From: Stieleria maiorica
GTDB taxonomy: Bacteria; Planctomycetota; Planctomycetia; Pirellulales; Pirellulaceae
Direction of reading: 5' to 3'
NCBI RefSeq assembly: GCF_008035925.1
Contig: NZ_CP036264.1
Coordinates: 4,276,402 to 4,340,401 of the forward strand
Length of the DNA stretch: 64,000 nucleotides
Shown in pieces: positions 17,314 through 26,249 of the stretch (its first letter is position 1; every line of letters begins with the position of its first letter). The notes below the pieces were generated by a model. That model was not told where the DNA came from. It saw only the letters and a list, made by a program, of their open reading frames with translations, and did not search any database. The position numbers were made by a program, and so were the translations under genes.

Positions 17314-17381
17314 TGTAGAACCGCTGTCCTCAGTTGTTCCCCGTCGGCCGCGCAGCGGTCAACCACTGAGATCCTCTCAGC
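17314..17381. repeat. 110-bp palindromic element, truncated copy 2
   Basis: It is nearly identical to the first two thirds of the copy at 17193, in direct orientation and 121 bp downstream. It stops abruptly after ATCCTCTCAGC, where the PEP-CTERM frame begins on the other strand. The stop codon of that frame lies inside this repeat. Confidence 0.85.
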
Positions 17382-17718
17382 TCAGGGATCTGCGTCTGCG
17401 TCGCAGGAACATCATCGCTCCGCCCGCGGCGCACAGAACCACGATCGCGGAGGGTTCGGGGACGACGGTGATCGAGGCTCCCTGGAACGTCGGCGTGATG
17501 CGGTTTCCGCTGTTGTCGAAGGACTGATCGAAGGCGGAAACGAATTCGCCGAGCGTGATGTCGATGTCGGAGGTGTTACCGATTGGATTGACCGCGGTGA
17601 AGGAAATGGATCCGACCAAAACGGACATCGGTCCGTCAGTAGCGCGACGCCGAGCGGAAGACACGACGCTTGCCCACACAGCAACGTCCAAAGCGTCGCC
17701 GCGAGGCGAGGGTGGCAT
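17377..17718 (-). pseudogene. PEP-CTERM protein, C-terminal remnant
   Basis: The 113-codon frame ends in a textbook PEP-CTERM sorting signal: VPEPSA, a hydrophobic helix (IVVLCAAGGAMMFL) and a basic tail RRRRRS. The part before it (ISFTAVNPIGNTSDIDITLG) resembles an exported beta-rich protein. No signal peptide is in frame. A hydrophobic LAATLWTLLCGQASCLPLG stretch lies in another frame at the 5' end, suggesting a frameshift. The stop codon is supplied by the truncated repeat at 17314-17381. PEP-CTERM proteins are processed by an exosortase, none of which is in this window. Confidence 0.6.
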
Positions 17719-17855
17719 GATGGCGAACCTGACCGAGCGAATCCAACTGACACGCGAACATCACGAATTGATAACGTCTGAAGTACACCCAGCGAACCGG
17801 TGACGGGGACCTGGACATGATGTGGTGAAATGCATCAGGTCGCTTCCGTTACGCC

Positions 17856-17892
17856 AAAAAAAATCGCCCCGTGATGAACGGGGCGATTTTTC
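17856..17892 (-). terminator. Rho-independent terminator after tRNA-Asp
   Basis: A perfect 10-bp stem (ATCGCCCCGT with ACGGGGCGAT) closes a 5-base loop and is followed on the minus strand by a run of T residues. It starts a few bases after the tRNA 3' end, so it terminates the tRNA transcript. The A run on the other flank could make it work in both directions. Confidence 0.92.
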
Positions 17893-17898
17893 GGGTAG

Positions 17899-17972
17899 CG
17901 ACGCGGACGGGACTCGAACCCGCAACCTCCGGATCGACAGTCCGGGGCTCTAACCAATTGAGCTACCGCGCC
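17899..17972 (-). tRNA. tRNA-Asp (GTC)
   Basis: The minus strand folds into a full cloverleaf. Acceptor stem GGCGCGG pairs with CCGCGTC (one G-U). The D arm is GCTC/GAGC, the anticodon stem CCGGA/TCCGG has loop CTGTCGA (anticodon GTC), and the T arm has GTTCGAGTC. The discriminator is G, which fits Asp identity. CCA is not encoded. A strong terminator follows. Confidence 0.96.
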
Positions 17973-18247
17973 GAAGTTTGGCTCGCAAATTGTTGCGTTC
18001 CATCCTTCGTGGAGGCGGAATTATATCGACGGTCTCTTCCGCCGCAAGACCATGCTTCGGTTCATTTGCACATCTTTCTTTAACCTTCTGGTTCGGATTG
18101 TTTCTGCTGGTCGCATTTTGCCACAAAAACTATGCCCATCGGGCCGTGGTTTTCCCCGCTTCGGGTGGAAATTCCCGGTGGGTCGTTAGCGGAGACCTAA
18201 CTTTTTGACGGTTGCTTCCCTGTTCTCTAGCCCCAAAAAATGTCGCC

Positions 18248-18424
18248 ATGTTTTTTGACGTTCAACCGCCCCTGTTGGCTTCGGTCAGCGATTTGATCCG
18301 AGATGTCGGCAACGAATTGACTGCGTATTCCACCCAAATGACGACCACGCACTGGGGAATTGTCGCCGGTTGCGCCGTCGCGTTCGGCTTTTTGTGCTTG
18401 AAGGGGACCGGAATAAACCGATAA
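18248..18424 (+). CDS. Small single-pass membrane protein
   Basis: From the ATG at 18248 this is a 58-residue protein with an amphipathic N-terminal half (SVSDLIRDVGNELTAYSTQM) and one membrane helix (WGIVAGCAVAFGFLCLKG). No family is recognised. The frame extends upstream to 18212 with little support. It precedes the 108-residue protein gene by 112 bp on the same strand. Confidence 0.5.
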   Translation: MFFDVQPPLLASVSDLIRDVGNELTAYSTQMTTTHWGIVAGCAVAFGFLCLKGTGINR

Positions 18425-18536
18425 CTCCTTGGCAACGTAGAATCATCTGAGACCCCAACGACATCTGCTGGGTCCGACCTTTGACCGGTTCGGTCGGCCC
18501 ACCACCGGCGAAACCGCTTCGCACGGAGAACTGGAA

Positions 18537-18863
18537 ATGCCACTTTTTGAAATCGAAACAAATTCCCACATCATCATCACCTGGGCTGAAGACGAAGACG
18601 CGGCGCGAAACGTCGTGCACGAGGCCTATCCCCACGACGAACTGGTGCGGCTGACCAAGCGTCCGCGCGATACCTGGGTGATCAGCAAGGGCGCCCTCGG
18701 CCTGACCAACACGACGCTCGACCCCTGCATGGTTGCTCGCGAGTGCCTGAATCGATCCGCCGGCGACAAGGTCAACGCGATTCGCTTGTACCGCATGGAA
18801 ACCGGCAGCGACCTCGATCAGGCCCGCAAGATGATCGAATCCAACATGGTCATGGGTTGGTAG
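18537..18863 (+). CDS. Conserved-looking protein with L7/L12-like C-terminus
   Basis: A 108-residue soluble protein. The first 60 residues form an alpha/beta unit (PLFEIETNSHIIITWAEDED, then RNVVHEAYPHDELVRL). The last 33 (KVNAIRLYRMETGSDLDQAR, then KMIESN) resemble the C-terminal helix pair of ribosomal protein L7/L12 ([23 protein letters not shown] type). In other bacteria this fold occurs in small stand-alone proteins. The function is unknown. Its 3' end overlaps the convergent PfkB gene by 14 bp. Confidence 0.7.
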   Translation: MPLFEIETNSHIIITWAEDEDAARNVVHEAYPHDELVRLTKRPRDTWVISKGALGLTNTTLDPCMVARECLNRSAGDKVNAIRLYRMETGSDLDQARKMIESNMVMGW

Positions 18864-19821
18864 CACCGCTTGACGAGGGGCTCTCAGATCCGTCGTGCGC
18901 AGATCCGCACGCCGAGTGGTCGAACGCCAATCCGCCGAGTCGACGCGCGTTCTGCGATGCGACCTCGGCCGCAAATCGGGCCGCCTGCCGAATCGCCAGC
19001 CCGCTAACGTATCCGTGCAGGAACGCGCCATGATACGTGTCTCCACATCCGGTCGTGTCGACGGCCCTCTCCGGTGAGATCGCTTCCTGGTGAAAACGAA
19101 CGCCCTCGCGCCCGACCAGGTAGCTGCCATCAGCCCCATCGGTGACACCGGCGAGTTCACAATCCAGGTCCCGCCTCAAAAACTCGGCCAGTTCCATCGG
19201 CCCGACGGTCGCTGCCGAGTCGACCTGTCGCTTGAAATGCGAGTGGGCGAATTGCCGGGCGACGATCGCGACGTCGGCCGCGGCAAGCAGCGGCACGATC
19301 TCATCGCGATAGCGGTACGCGCCGCCGTCAAAGGAGACTTTCGTGCCGGAGGCTTTGGCGACCGCGATCGCCCTCCGGCAGACCTCCGGGTGACGTCCGT
19401 TAAGGTGCAAGACTTTTGATTGCGAAATCAGCTCTTCGATCTCCGGCGTCCACCGGAGCCGATCGCACGCCGTTCCCGGTGAGAAGATGATCGTCCGCTC
19501 GGCGGCCTGGGTTTCCGACCAAATCGAGGCGACCGAACTGGACTGGCCGGTCTGGCGAACGACGCACCGGGTGTCGACACCTTCACGCGCCAACACGTCC
19601 AGGATTCGCATCGCTGGCGGATCGTCACCGAGCGAATCGATCATTGCCGTTTTCGAACCCAATCGTGCCGCGGTCGCGATCGCGACGGTGATCCCGCCAC
19701 CGATCCCTTCGACGTGCCGTTTGGCGCGCACGACCGATCCCCGCTCGGGCAACACGTCGACCAGCATGACGCTGTCCCAGACCGACACGCCGATGCCGAC
19801 GATATCCAGCGGCGGGATCAT
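18850..19821 (-). CDS. PfkB family sugar kinase
   Basis: From the ATG at 19821 this is a 323-residue ribokinase-type kinase. PfkB signature 1 is in EGIGGGITVAIATAARLGSK, and signature 2 holds the catalytic base in DTTGCGDTYHGAFLHGY (GxGD). These enzymes phosphorylate sugars or nucleosides with ATP. Its start overlaps the stop of the upstream Gfo/Idh/MocA gene by 4 bp (ATGA), so translation is coupled and both probably act on the same sugar. Candidates include 2-keto-3-deoxygluconate or fructose. Sequence alone does not decide. Confidence 0.88.
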   Translation of the reverse strand: MIPPLDIVGIGVSVWDSVMLVDVLPERGSVVRAKRHVEGIGGGITVAIATAARLGSKTAMIDSLGDDPPAMRILDVLAREGVDTRCVVRQTGQSSSVASIWSETQAAERTIIFSPGTACDRLRWTPEIEELISQSKVLHLNGRHPEVCRRAIAVAKASGTKVSFDGGAYRYRDEIVPLLAAADVAIVARQFAHSHFKRQVDSAATVGPMELAEFLRRDLDCELAGVTDGADGSYLVGREGVRFHQEAISPERAVDTTGCGDTYHGAFLHGYVSGLAIRQAARFAAEVASQNARRLGGLAFDHSACGSAHDGSESPSSSGATNP

Positions 19822-20852
19822 CCTTGGTCGATCGGTTCTTTGGCACCGCTGGCGACCGAAGCCGACGCGGCCAAACACATCGCCACGGACCAGCGACCGT
19901 CTTGAGCGGTGCAATGCAGCGGTCGGCCGCTCTGAATCGCTTCGGCCACCCGCACGATCTGGTCCTCCAGTTCGAACAATTCCCCGGTCGGTTTTTCGAT
20001 TCCCACGTCGATCACCTCGTTGCCATCGAAGGCGCGCAGTTTGAAGGTCGGATGCCGTGTCCGGTCCATCGCCCCGCTCCAGGAGGCCCACAAGGCTCCT
20101 TTGCTGCCGGTGACCTTGGCGGTTTGGTGGTGTTCGAACGCGCTGAGTGTCTGGGAAACAACGGCGTAGGCATCACCGGAGAAGTGCATGATCGCGCTGA
20201 AGTTGTCTTGCAACTCGGGCCGCGACGGATCTCGGGAATTGGCCGTCGCATAGACCGATCGGGGCGAGCCGGCCGATTCCAGGTACCAGCGTGCGAGATC
20301 GAAAAAGTGGATCGGTTCTTCCAGGATCCAATTGCCGACGCGGTTGATGTCGTAACGCCAACCGCCGGCGCCTTGGCGGTAGGGATTTCTGGATAGTTCC
20401 ACCAGACAATACTGTGGCGTTCCGATGAACCCGTCGTCGATCATCTCCTTCACTTTGCCCCACATCGACGACAACCGCAGTTCGTGTCCGACGCACAGCA
20501 GCGAATCGTGTTTTTCTGCCGACGCGATCATCGAGTCACATTGCGGCAAATCGATACCCATCGGTTTTTCCAGCAACAGGTGCTTGCCGGACTGGAGCAC
20601 CGCGGTGGCGACTTCGTGATGCAAGTAACTGGGCACGACGACATCGATGACATCCAGGTCTTCGCGGGCGAGCAACGCGTTGTAGTCGGTGGTGACAAAC
20701 GCATCCGGATAGGCGTTACGCGCGTCTGCAGCGGTCGCCTCGCTGTGCGCCGCAATCCCGACCAGTTCGGCGTTGTGGGCTTTTGCGATCGCATCGGCGT
20801 GGTGTTTTCCCCAGGCGCCGAAACCGATCAATCCGTATCGAACCAAATTCAT
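19818..20852 (-). CDS. Gfo/Idh/MocA oxidoreductase (cytosolic)
   Basis: A 344-residue NAD(P)-dependent oxidoreductase. The Rossmann fingerprint is YGLIGFGAWGKHHADAI near residue 6, and the catalytic-region motif is LLLEKPMGIDLPQC (EKP). The C-terminal half is the GFO/IDH/MocA alpha/beta domain. No signal peptide is present, so it acts in the cytoplasm, typically oxidising or isomerising a sugar or inositol. It is coupled to the PfkB kinase by a 4-bp overlap. Confidence 0.9.
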   Translation of the reverse strand: MNLVRYGLIGFGAWGKHHADAIAKAHNAELVGIAAHSEATAADARNAYPDAFVTTDYNALLAREDLDVIDVVVPSYLHHEVATAVLQSGKHLLLEKPMGIDLPQCDSMIASAEKHDSLLCVGHELRLSSMWGKVKEMIDDGFIGTPQYCLVELSRNPYRQGAGGWRYDINRVGNWILEEPIHFFDLARWYLESAGSPRSVYATANSRDPSRPELQDNFSAIMHFSGDAYAVVSQTLSAFEHHQTAKVTGSKGALWASWSGAMDRTRHPTFKLRAFDGNEVIDVGIEKPTGELFELEDQIVRVAEAIQSGRPLHCTAQDGRWSVAMCLAASASVASGAKEPIDQG

Positions 20853-20918
20853 GTGAGCTTATCGAAGGAAGGAAGAATGTTGGTAGGAAGGGCGAGCATT
20901 CAAACGATCGCCAGGGTA

Positions 20919-22238
20919 TCAGACGTCGTTGATTTCGTAACCCGAGCGATAGTCGCGTGACATCAGCCCGGCGGCTTCGTCATCACCGGAGATCTGTTCC
21001 GACTTGGCGTCCCAGTGAAGTGTTCGCCCCAAACGCAGTGAGATGTTGGCCAAGTGGCAGGTGGTCAAAATGCGGTGGTGGGTGGCGATGTCCGAGATCG
21101 GGCGTTCACGCGACTTCAGACAATCGACGAAGTTCTGCATGTGCGACGTCGGTAGTTTGCCGTGGTAGAGAGACGCGACCGCGCCTTCATCCAGCGGCTG
21201 ATTGTCCATTTCGCTGACCGGAGTTCCTTCCAGCGTGCCGCGATTAACGAAGAAACGTCCCCGGTCGCCTTCAAAGGTGATGCCGTTTCGCGAGGAATCG
21301 ATCAACATTTCGATTCCAGTGGGGAATTTGGCGGTCACGGAAAAATCGATCGGCGTGTTGTAGGTGTCGCTGCGGGTCGGCATGCCGGAACGCAGGGGTT
21401 GGTTCATCGTGGCGGTGCCGCCGATCGAGGTCGGGCCACCATTTTCTTGTCCGATCGCCCACTGTGCGATGTCGACATGATGGGCGCCCCAATCACACAA
21501 TTGTCCGCCGGCGTATTCAAACCACCAGCGAAACGTGCGGTGGGTCCGCTGTGGGATGTACTCGGTCAACGGTGCGGGGCCGAGCCAGCGTTCCCAGTTG
21601 AGTGATTTTGGTGGGGTGGTGGTCGCGAACGGGCCGCCTTTCCATCCGGGGCCGAGTCCGATGTGGATGCGGTGCAGATCGCCGATGCGACCGCTGCGCA
21701 CCATCGCGATCGCCTTGAGGAATCGTTGGTCGTATTCGCTGCGCTGTTGCGTCCCGACCTGGAACACACGGCCGGTTTTCGCTGCGACCGCGCGCAGCCA
21801 TTTGCCTTCTTGGATCGTCACGGCGACGGGTTTTTCGCAGTACACGTCCTTGCCCGCTCGCATCGCATCGATTGCGATTTTTGCATGCCAATGATCGGGC
21901 GTCGCGATCAGTACCGCTTCGATCGACGGATCATCCAAGACACGCCTGTAATCGTCCACGATCGTTGCTTTGCCGCCGCAGATCTTGTGGTTGGCAAATT
22001 CAGCCGCGACCGTGTCGAGTTCACAGATCACGGGGATGTCGGCAAGCCGGGCGGCCTGGCTGCCGATCGCGATGCCGCGGCCTTGGCGTTTGGTTTCGGG
22101 TTGCCAGCCGGCCCCGATCAATCCGACCGTCGGGCGATCGTTCTTGGCCGCAGTCGCGTCACGGAAGTGATAGGCAACCGTTGATGCGGCGAGACCGGAG
22201 GCACCTCTCGCCAAAAACGTTCGTCGTGTCGTTGACAT
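20919..22238 (-). CDS. Exported Gfo/Idh/MocA oxidoreductase (Tat)
   Basis: From the ATG at 22238 this is a 439-residue protein with a twin-arginine leader (MSTTRRTFLARGASGLAAST), so it is folded with its cofactor before export. The Rossmann motif GLIGAGWQPETKRQGRGIAI is followed by the EKP motif (DVYCEKPVAVTIQEG) and WWFEYAGGQLCDWGAHHVDI in the substrate domain. Planctomycete genomes carry many such secreted proteins, thought to act on sugars or glycoside derivatives. It lies 67 bp upstream of the cytosolic paralogue on the same strand. The frame to 22334 is an unsupported extension. Confidence 0.9.
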   Translation of the reverse strand: MSTTRRTFLARGASGLAASTVAYHFRDATAAKNDRPTVGLIGAGWQPETKRQGRGIAIGSQAARLADIPVICELDTVAAEFANHKICGGKATIVDDYRRVLDDPSIEAVLIATPDHWHAKIAIDAMRAGKDVYCEKPVAVTIQEGKWLRAVAAKTGRVFQVGTQQRSEYDQRFLKAIAMVRSGRIGDLHRIHIGLGPGWKGGPFATTTPPKSLNWERWLGPAPLTEYIPQRTHRTFRWWFEYAGGQLCDWGAHHVDIAQWAIGQENGGPTSIGGTATMNQPLRSGMPTRSDTYNTPIDFSVTAKFPTGIEMLIDSSRNGITFEGDRGRFFVNRGTLEGTPVSEMDNQPLDEGAVASLYHGKLPTSHMQNFVDCLKSRERPISDIATHHRILTTCHLANISLRLGRTLHWDAKSEQISGDDEAAGLMSRDYRSGYEINDV

Positions 22239-22425
22239 GGTGGGAATACGGTGGGCAGGGGGGAAGGAAGATGGAATCCGTCCGTCGGGAAAGCGACGCC
22301 GATAGGAGAAGACAGTGTAACACCGGTTGGGCACACAAGCTGGCCGCCATAGGGTAAGCTGATGCGAAAGTCGAATTCATTCTCCTCCCACCTCTCCCTC
22401 CCCTTCCCTCCCGACATCGGTATCC

Positions 22426-23439
22426 ATGACTCCTTTACAAGGTATGCGTCGCGCGTCGATCGACGGCCAGCGAAACGAAGGCGATTCGTTGTTTCCTTTG
22501 GCTTTCAGTTGTGACCAGGGCGCGGTCACGTTGGACCAGTTCACCGGATGGACGTCCGAAAGTCGTGATGATCTGTTGGCACTGGCCAGTCAGCACGGCG
22601 CGTTGGCGTTTCGCGGGTTCCCGACGCCGACGGTGGATGACTTTGACGCGTTCATCCAGGCATTAAATCTTGAGAACTTTCCGTACGCCAAGTCACTCTC
22701 CAACGCGGTGCGGATCAACCGCACGCCTCGGGTGTTTTCGGCAAACGAAGCCCCGCCGGAGGTGAAGATCTTTTTCCACCACGAGATGGCGCAGACGCCG
22801 CTGTATCCCAAGTACATTCTGTTCTACTGCGAGATCGCTCCGGAGTCCGGTGGCGCGACGCCGCTTTGCCGCAGCGATATCTTGTATGCGAAATTAGCCG
22901 AACAGTGTCCGGAGTTCGCCGCCAAGTGTGAATCGACGGGTTTGCGCTACACGAACGTGATGCCCGGCATCGACGACGCCAGGTCGGGGATGGGACGCAG
23001 TTGGCACAGCACGTTGGGTGTGGAAACGAAAGCAGAAGCCGAGGCGCGGTTGGGCGAGTTGGGTTACAGTTTCCAGTGGCTGGCCGACGATTGTTTAAAA
23101 GCGACGACGCCCCAGTTGCCTGCGGTGATGGAAACGTCGCCGGGGAAGAAAACGTTTTTCAACCAGTTGATCGCGGCCTATTGTGGCTGGAAGGACGAAC
23201 GCAACGATCCGTCCGATGCGATTCGTCACGGCGACGGCACCAAGCTAGATCCGGAAGCGGTCATGGTGGCGGTCCAGTTGGCCGAACAACTTGCCTATGA
23301 TCATCAATGGCAGGCCGGTGACATTGTGCTGTTGGACAACACCGTTGCCATGCATGCGCGGCGTCCGTTCACGGGAACACGCAAGGTGTTGGCGTCGCTT
23401 GCGGAAATGCGAACCCATGCATTTGACGCGGTGGGCTGA
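22426..23439 (+). CDS. TauD/TfdA-like Fe(II)/2-oxoglutarate dioxygenase
   Basis: A 337-residue enzyme of the clavaminate synthase/TauD superfamily. The iron site is H118-x-E120 (KIFFHHEMAQTP) with distal His310 (TVAMHARRPFTGTR). The following Arg residues probably bind 2-oxoglutarate. The family hydroxylates or desulfonates small substrates. The HxE rather than HxD triad resembles clavaminate synthase-like and SyrP-like members. An MFS transporter and a TauE/SafE permease follow immediately (5-bp gap, then a 4-bp overlap), so an organic acid or sulfonate substrate is possible. Confidence 0.87.
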   Translation: MTPLQGMRRASIDGQRNEGDSLFPLAFSCDQGAVTLDQFTGWTSESRDDLLALASQHGALAFRGFPTPTVDDFDAFIQALNLENFPYAKSLSNAVRINRTPRVFSANEAPPEVKIFFHHEMAQTPLYPKYILFYCEIAPESGGATPLCRSDILYAKLAEQCPEFAAKCESTGLRYTNVMPGIDDARSGMGRSWHSTLGVETKAEAEARLGELGYSFQWLADDCLKATTPQLPAVMETSPGKKTFFNQLIAAYCGWKDERNDPSDAIRHGDGTKLDPEAVMVAVQLAEQLAYDHQWQAGDIVLLDNTVAMHARRPFTGTRKVLASLAEMRTHAFDAVG

Positions 23440-23444
23440 ACGAC

Positions 23445-24800
23445 ATGGACGACGGCAATCCGAATCCCTACGGCGCCCCGAAATCAGAACCGTCCGGGCC
23501 GGAGATCCAGTTTGATCCGGGAGAAGGTTCGTCCGGCCGCTGGTACACGGGCGTCACGCGGTACCAGTGGCTGATCCTGATCATTGCCTGCGCGGGCTGG
23601 GTGTTTGACGTTTACGAAGGCCAGATCTTTAACATCACCCGCAGCGACATGCTGTTGGAAGTGCTGGACGGTGATGAAGCCGCGGCCAAGGCGTGGGGCG
23701 ACAATTTTCTGGCGATCTTCTTGGCCGGCGGAACCATCGGCGGGTTGCTGTTCGGTTCGCTTGCCGATCGGCTGGGCCGGCGGCCGATCATGATCGCCAC
23801 GATCCTGATGTATTCGCTGTTTTCAGGGCTGACGTATTTTGCCAACGACATCTACGTGATCGGCGTGTTGCGTTTTCTGGTCGCCCTCGGGATCGGCGGG
23901 GAATGGGCCGTGGCGGCAAGTTTGGTGGCCGAAGTATTTCCCAAGAAGGCGCGTGCCCAGGCGGCGGGGATCTTTCACGCGTCCAGCATTCTGGGGACCT
24001 GGTTGGCCGCGCTGTCTGGCATTCTGGTCGGATCACATTGGCGCTACGCCTATCTGTTAGGTGTGTTGCCGGCGTTATTGATCGTGTGGGTGAGGGCGAG
24101 CGTCAAAGAGCCCGAGCGATGGCAGGCGACGCGGAACAGTGCATTGGGGCAGAAATCCGGCAGTTTCGCTGATCTGTTACTCAACCCCAAATGGAACGGC
24201 TTGGCGATCCGCGGAATGTTGTTGGCCGCGGTCGGGTTGGGCACGTTTTGGTCGGTCACGGTCGCCGGGCAGGATTTGGTCCGGGCGTTGTTGTTGTCGC
24301 TTGGAACGGATCCCGAGACCGCGGGCGCGAAAAGTAAGTTCGCCTATGGCATCGTCCAGGCCGCCGGTGGCGGTGTGGGACTGTTGTCGTTCGGCCCGTT
24401 GTGCGCGCGTTTCGGACGGAAGCCCACGTTCATCGCCTATCACGTTTTGGCGTTGTTGATCGTTCCGGTGGTCTGTTTTGTTCCGCAAACGTACACGCAG
24501 ATGTTGTTCATTTTGCCGGTGTTCGGGTTCTTGACCTTAGGGATGCATTCGGGATACGCCATCTACTTTCCCGAGCTTTTTCCGACGCACATTCGAGCGA
24601 CCGGGGCGAGCTTCTGTTTCAACGGCGGACGATTGTTAGCGGTGCCGGTGCTGTTGTTTTCGGGATGGCTGAAGGGGCGCGATGACGTTGCGATCCAGGA
24701 CGCGGTCTGGTGGTTGTCCGCGTTGTTCATCGTCGGCATTGTCGTGATGCTGACGCTGCCGGAGACGAAGCAGCGAGATTTGGTCGAGGACGGAGGATGA
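23445..24800 (+). CDS. MFS transporter
   Basis: A 451-residue protein with 12 hydrophobic helices after a 45-residue polar N-terminus. MFS motif GSLADRLGRRPIMI lies between helices 2 and 3, and its repeat GPLCARFGRKPTFIA lies in the second half. R-x-E appears as VLRFLVALGIGGEWAVAASL, typical of the metabolite/aromatic acid:H+ symporter group. GGEWAVA is characteristic of organic acid and sugar-acid carriers. It is in an operon with the dioxygenase and the TSUP permease, suggesting a shared substrate. Confidence 0.9.
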   Translation: MDDGNPNPYGAPKSEPSGPEIQFDPGEGSSGRWYTGVTRYQWLILIIACAGWVFDVYEGQIFNITRSDMLLEVLDGDEAAAKAWGDNFLAIFLAGGTIGGLLFGSLADRLGRRPIMIATILMYSLFSGLTYFANDIYVIGVLRFLVALGIGGEWAVAASLVAEVFPKKARAQAAGIFHASSILGTWLAALSGILVGSHWRYAYLLGVLPALLIVWVRASVKEPERWQATRNSALGQKSGSFADLLLNPKWNGLAIRGMLLAAVGLGTFWSVTVAGQDLVRALLLSLGTDPETAGAKSKFAYGIVQAAGGGVGLLSFGPLCARFGRKPTFIAYHVLALLIVPVVCFVPQTYTQMLFILPVFGFLTLGMHSGYAIYFPELFPTHIRATGASFCFNGGRLLAVPVLLFSGWLKGRDDVAIQDAVWWLSALFIVGIVVMLTLPETKQRDLVEDGG

Positions 24801-25546
24801 CCGGCGACCCGATCGTGTTTGTGTACATTGGCGTGATCGCGCTGGCGGCCGGGTTTGTGCATAGCGCGATCGGATTCGGATTCGGGATGGTCGCGGTGAC
24901 GCTGCTGCCGTTGTTTGTCGAAGTGCGTCAGTCACACGTCGTTATTTCCACGGCCAGCGTCCCGGTGTTGATGATGGCGGCGTGGGCGTATCGCGAAGGT
25001 GCCGATTGGTCGGCACTGTGGCGGGCACTGGTGGGCGCGGCGATCGGGATGCCGCTGGGTTTGTTGGCATTCGAATGGGTGTCGCCGGACTGGTTGATCC
25101 GGGGCACGGGACTGGCGATCCTGGTGATGGTGGCGATCAGTATTCGCAACCGGCGGAGGGCCAATTCGGAGACGAAATCGCGGCCGGGGTCGTCATGGAT
25201 CGCCGGCGCCCTGGGGGGATTCCTGGCCGGTGCGGTCACGATCGCAGGGCCTCCGGTGGCCGCGTACGCGTTGTCACAGCCCTGGGAACAATCGCGATTC
25301 AAAGCGTTCTTGAATCAGTTTTTGTGCGCCGTCGCATCGTACAAAGTAGCGGGGCTGGCGGTGCGAGGGTTCATCGATCAGGAGACCTTGGTGCAGTCGG
25401 CCGCGCTGGCTCCGATGGCGATCCTTGGGATTCAGATTGGTGCGATGTTTAGCCGTCGTCTCTCCACGCGGCGTTTTCAAACCTTTGTCGCGATCGCGTT
25501 GGTTGCGGTGGCGATCTACTTCGTCGTCCGCGGAGCCGGCGAGTGA
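24797..25546 (+). CDS. TauE/SafE family (TSUP) anion permease
   Basis: A 249-residue protein with eight hydrophobic segments in two homologous halves. The family motif is AAGFVHSAIGFGFGMVAVTL near the N-terminus, with its repeat GALGGFLAGAVTIAGPPVAA in the second half. TSUP members export or import sulfite, sulfoacetate and other anions. The ATG at 24797 overlaps the MFS stop (ATGA), so it is coupled. The long frame from 24710 overlaps the MFS gene and is rejected. A TauD-like enzyme plus TauE-like permease suggests sulfonate metabolism, though the MFS gene argues for a carboxylate. Confidence 0.87.
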   Translation: MTGDPIVFVYIGVIALAAGFVHSAIGFGFGMVAVTLLPLFVEVRQSHVVISTASVPVLMMAAWAYREGADWSALWRALVGAAIGMPLGLLAFEWVSPDWLIRGTGLAILVMVAISIRNRRRANSETKSRPGSSWIAGALGGFLAGAVTIAGPPVAAYALSQPWEQSRFKAFLNQFLCAVASYKVAGLAVRGFIDQETLVQSAALAPMAILGIQIGAMFSRRLSTRRFQTFVAIALVAVAIYFVVRGAGE

Positions 25547-25581
25547 CGACGCCGACTCTTTCGCGCCGTCGTCTCTGCCAA

Positions 25582-25691
25582 TGTAGAACCGCTGTCCTCA
25601 GCTGTTCTGGGTTGGCCGCGCAGCGGGCAACCACTGAGATCCTCTCAGCCGGGGCGGCTGAGGGGGGAACAATTGGGACAATGGTTCTACA
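25582..25691. repeat. 110-bp palindromic element (TGTAGAACC ends), copy 3
   Basis: A full-length copy of the element at 17193-17302: same ends, same length, and changes concentrated in the central stem, where GGGGCGGCTGAGG replaces GAGACGGCTGAGC. It lies 35 bp after the TSUP stop. The following stretch to 25893 shows nothing else. Confidence 0.85.
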
Positions 25692-25893
25692 CTGGTGGGC
25701 ACCCGACATCTCTCCGCCGCCTCGCGTTGTGTTCGCCCCCAGTGAAAACCAACCTGCAACCTAATGCACTCCAGGACGCTCCCGTATGAGGGGTGGCGGT
25801 CACCCCTTGGGCTCGCGATACTTTCAGAGCGTCGGTTCATTGACACACCACTGATCACCGACTTGTAGCAAAGATTGACTCAAGAGGAAGCAA

Positions 25894-26187
25894 ATGGAAG
25901 GCGTATTGGGCGTAGGCGGATTTGTGCTGTTCGTTGTTGTTTTCGTTCCGTTTATGTTTCGGCTGAAACGAAAGTACATGGACAAAGCGATCGCGAAATA
26001 CAATGAGCAGAACGGAACCGACATCGAGATCGAGAAGTCAGGGATGCCTCCGCTGAAGTATTGGCTCAAGAATCGGAAGGGTGACTGCTGGGCTCTCGTC
26101 GTGTTCCCCGATGGGACACGCAAATGGGCCCGCCTCCGCGGAGGCCTCTTTTCAGGCAGTCAACCGCTCACCTTTTTGGATGTTTAG
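25894..26187 (+). CDS. Small membrane-anchored protein
   Basis: A 97-residue protein: one N-terminal helix (VGGFVLFVVVFVPFMF), then a charged cytoplasmic-type region (LKRKYMDKAIAKYNEQNGTD) and a C-terminal beta-like part (LVVFPDGTRKWARLRGGLFS). AGAGGAAG just upstream is a good ribosome binding site. No family is recognised. Confidence 0.6.
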   Translation: MEGVLGVGGFVLFVVVFVPFMFRLKRKYMDKAIAKYNEQNGTDIEIEKSGMPPLKYWLKNRKGDCWALVVFPDGTRKWARLRGGLFSGSQPLTFLDV

Positions 26188-26249
26188 ACTTCGGGCGGTC
26201 AGGCTGCCGACGCGCAAAGCGACGAAGACCGGGGGAACCCTGTGTTTTG

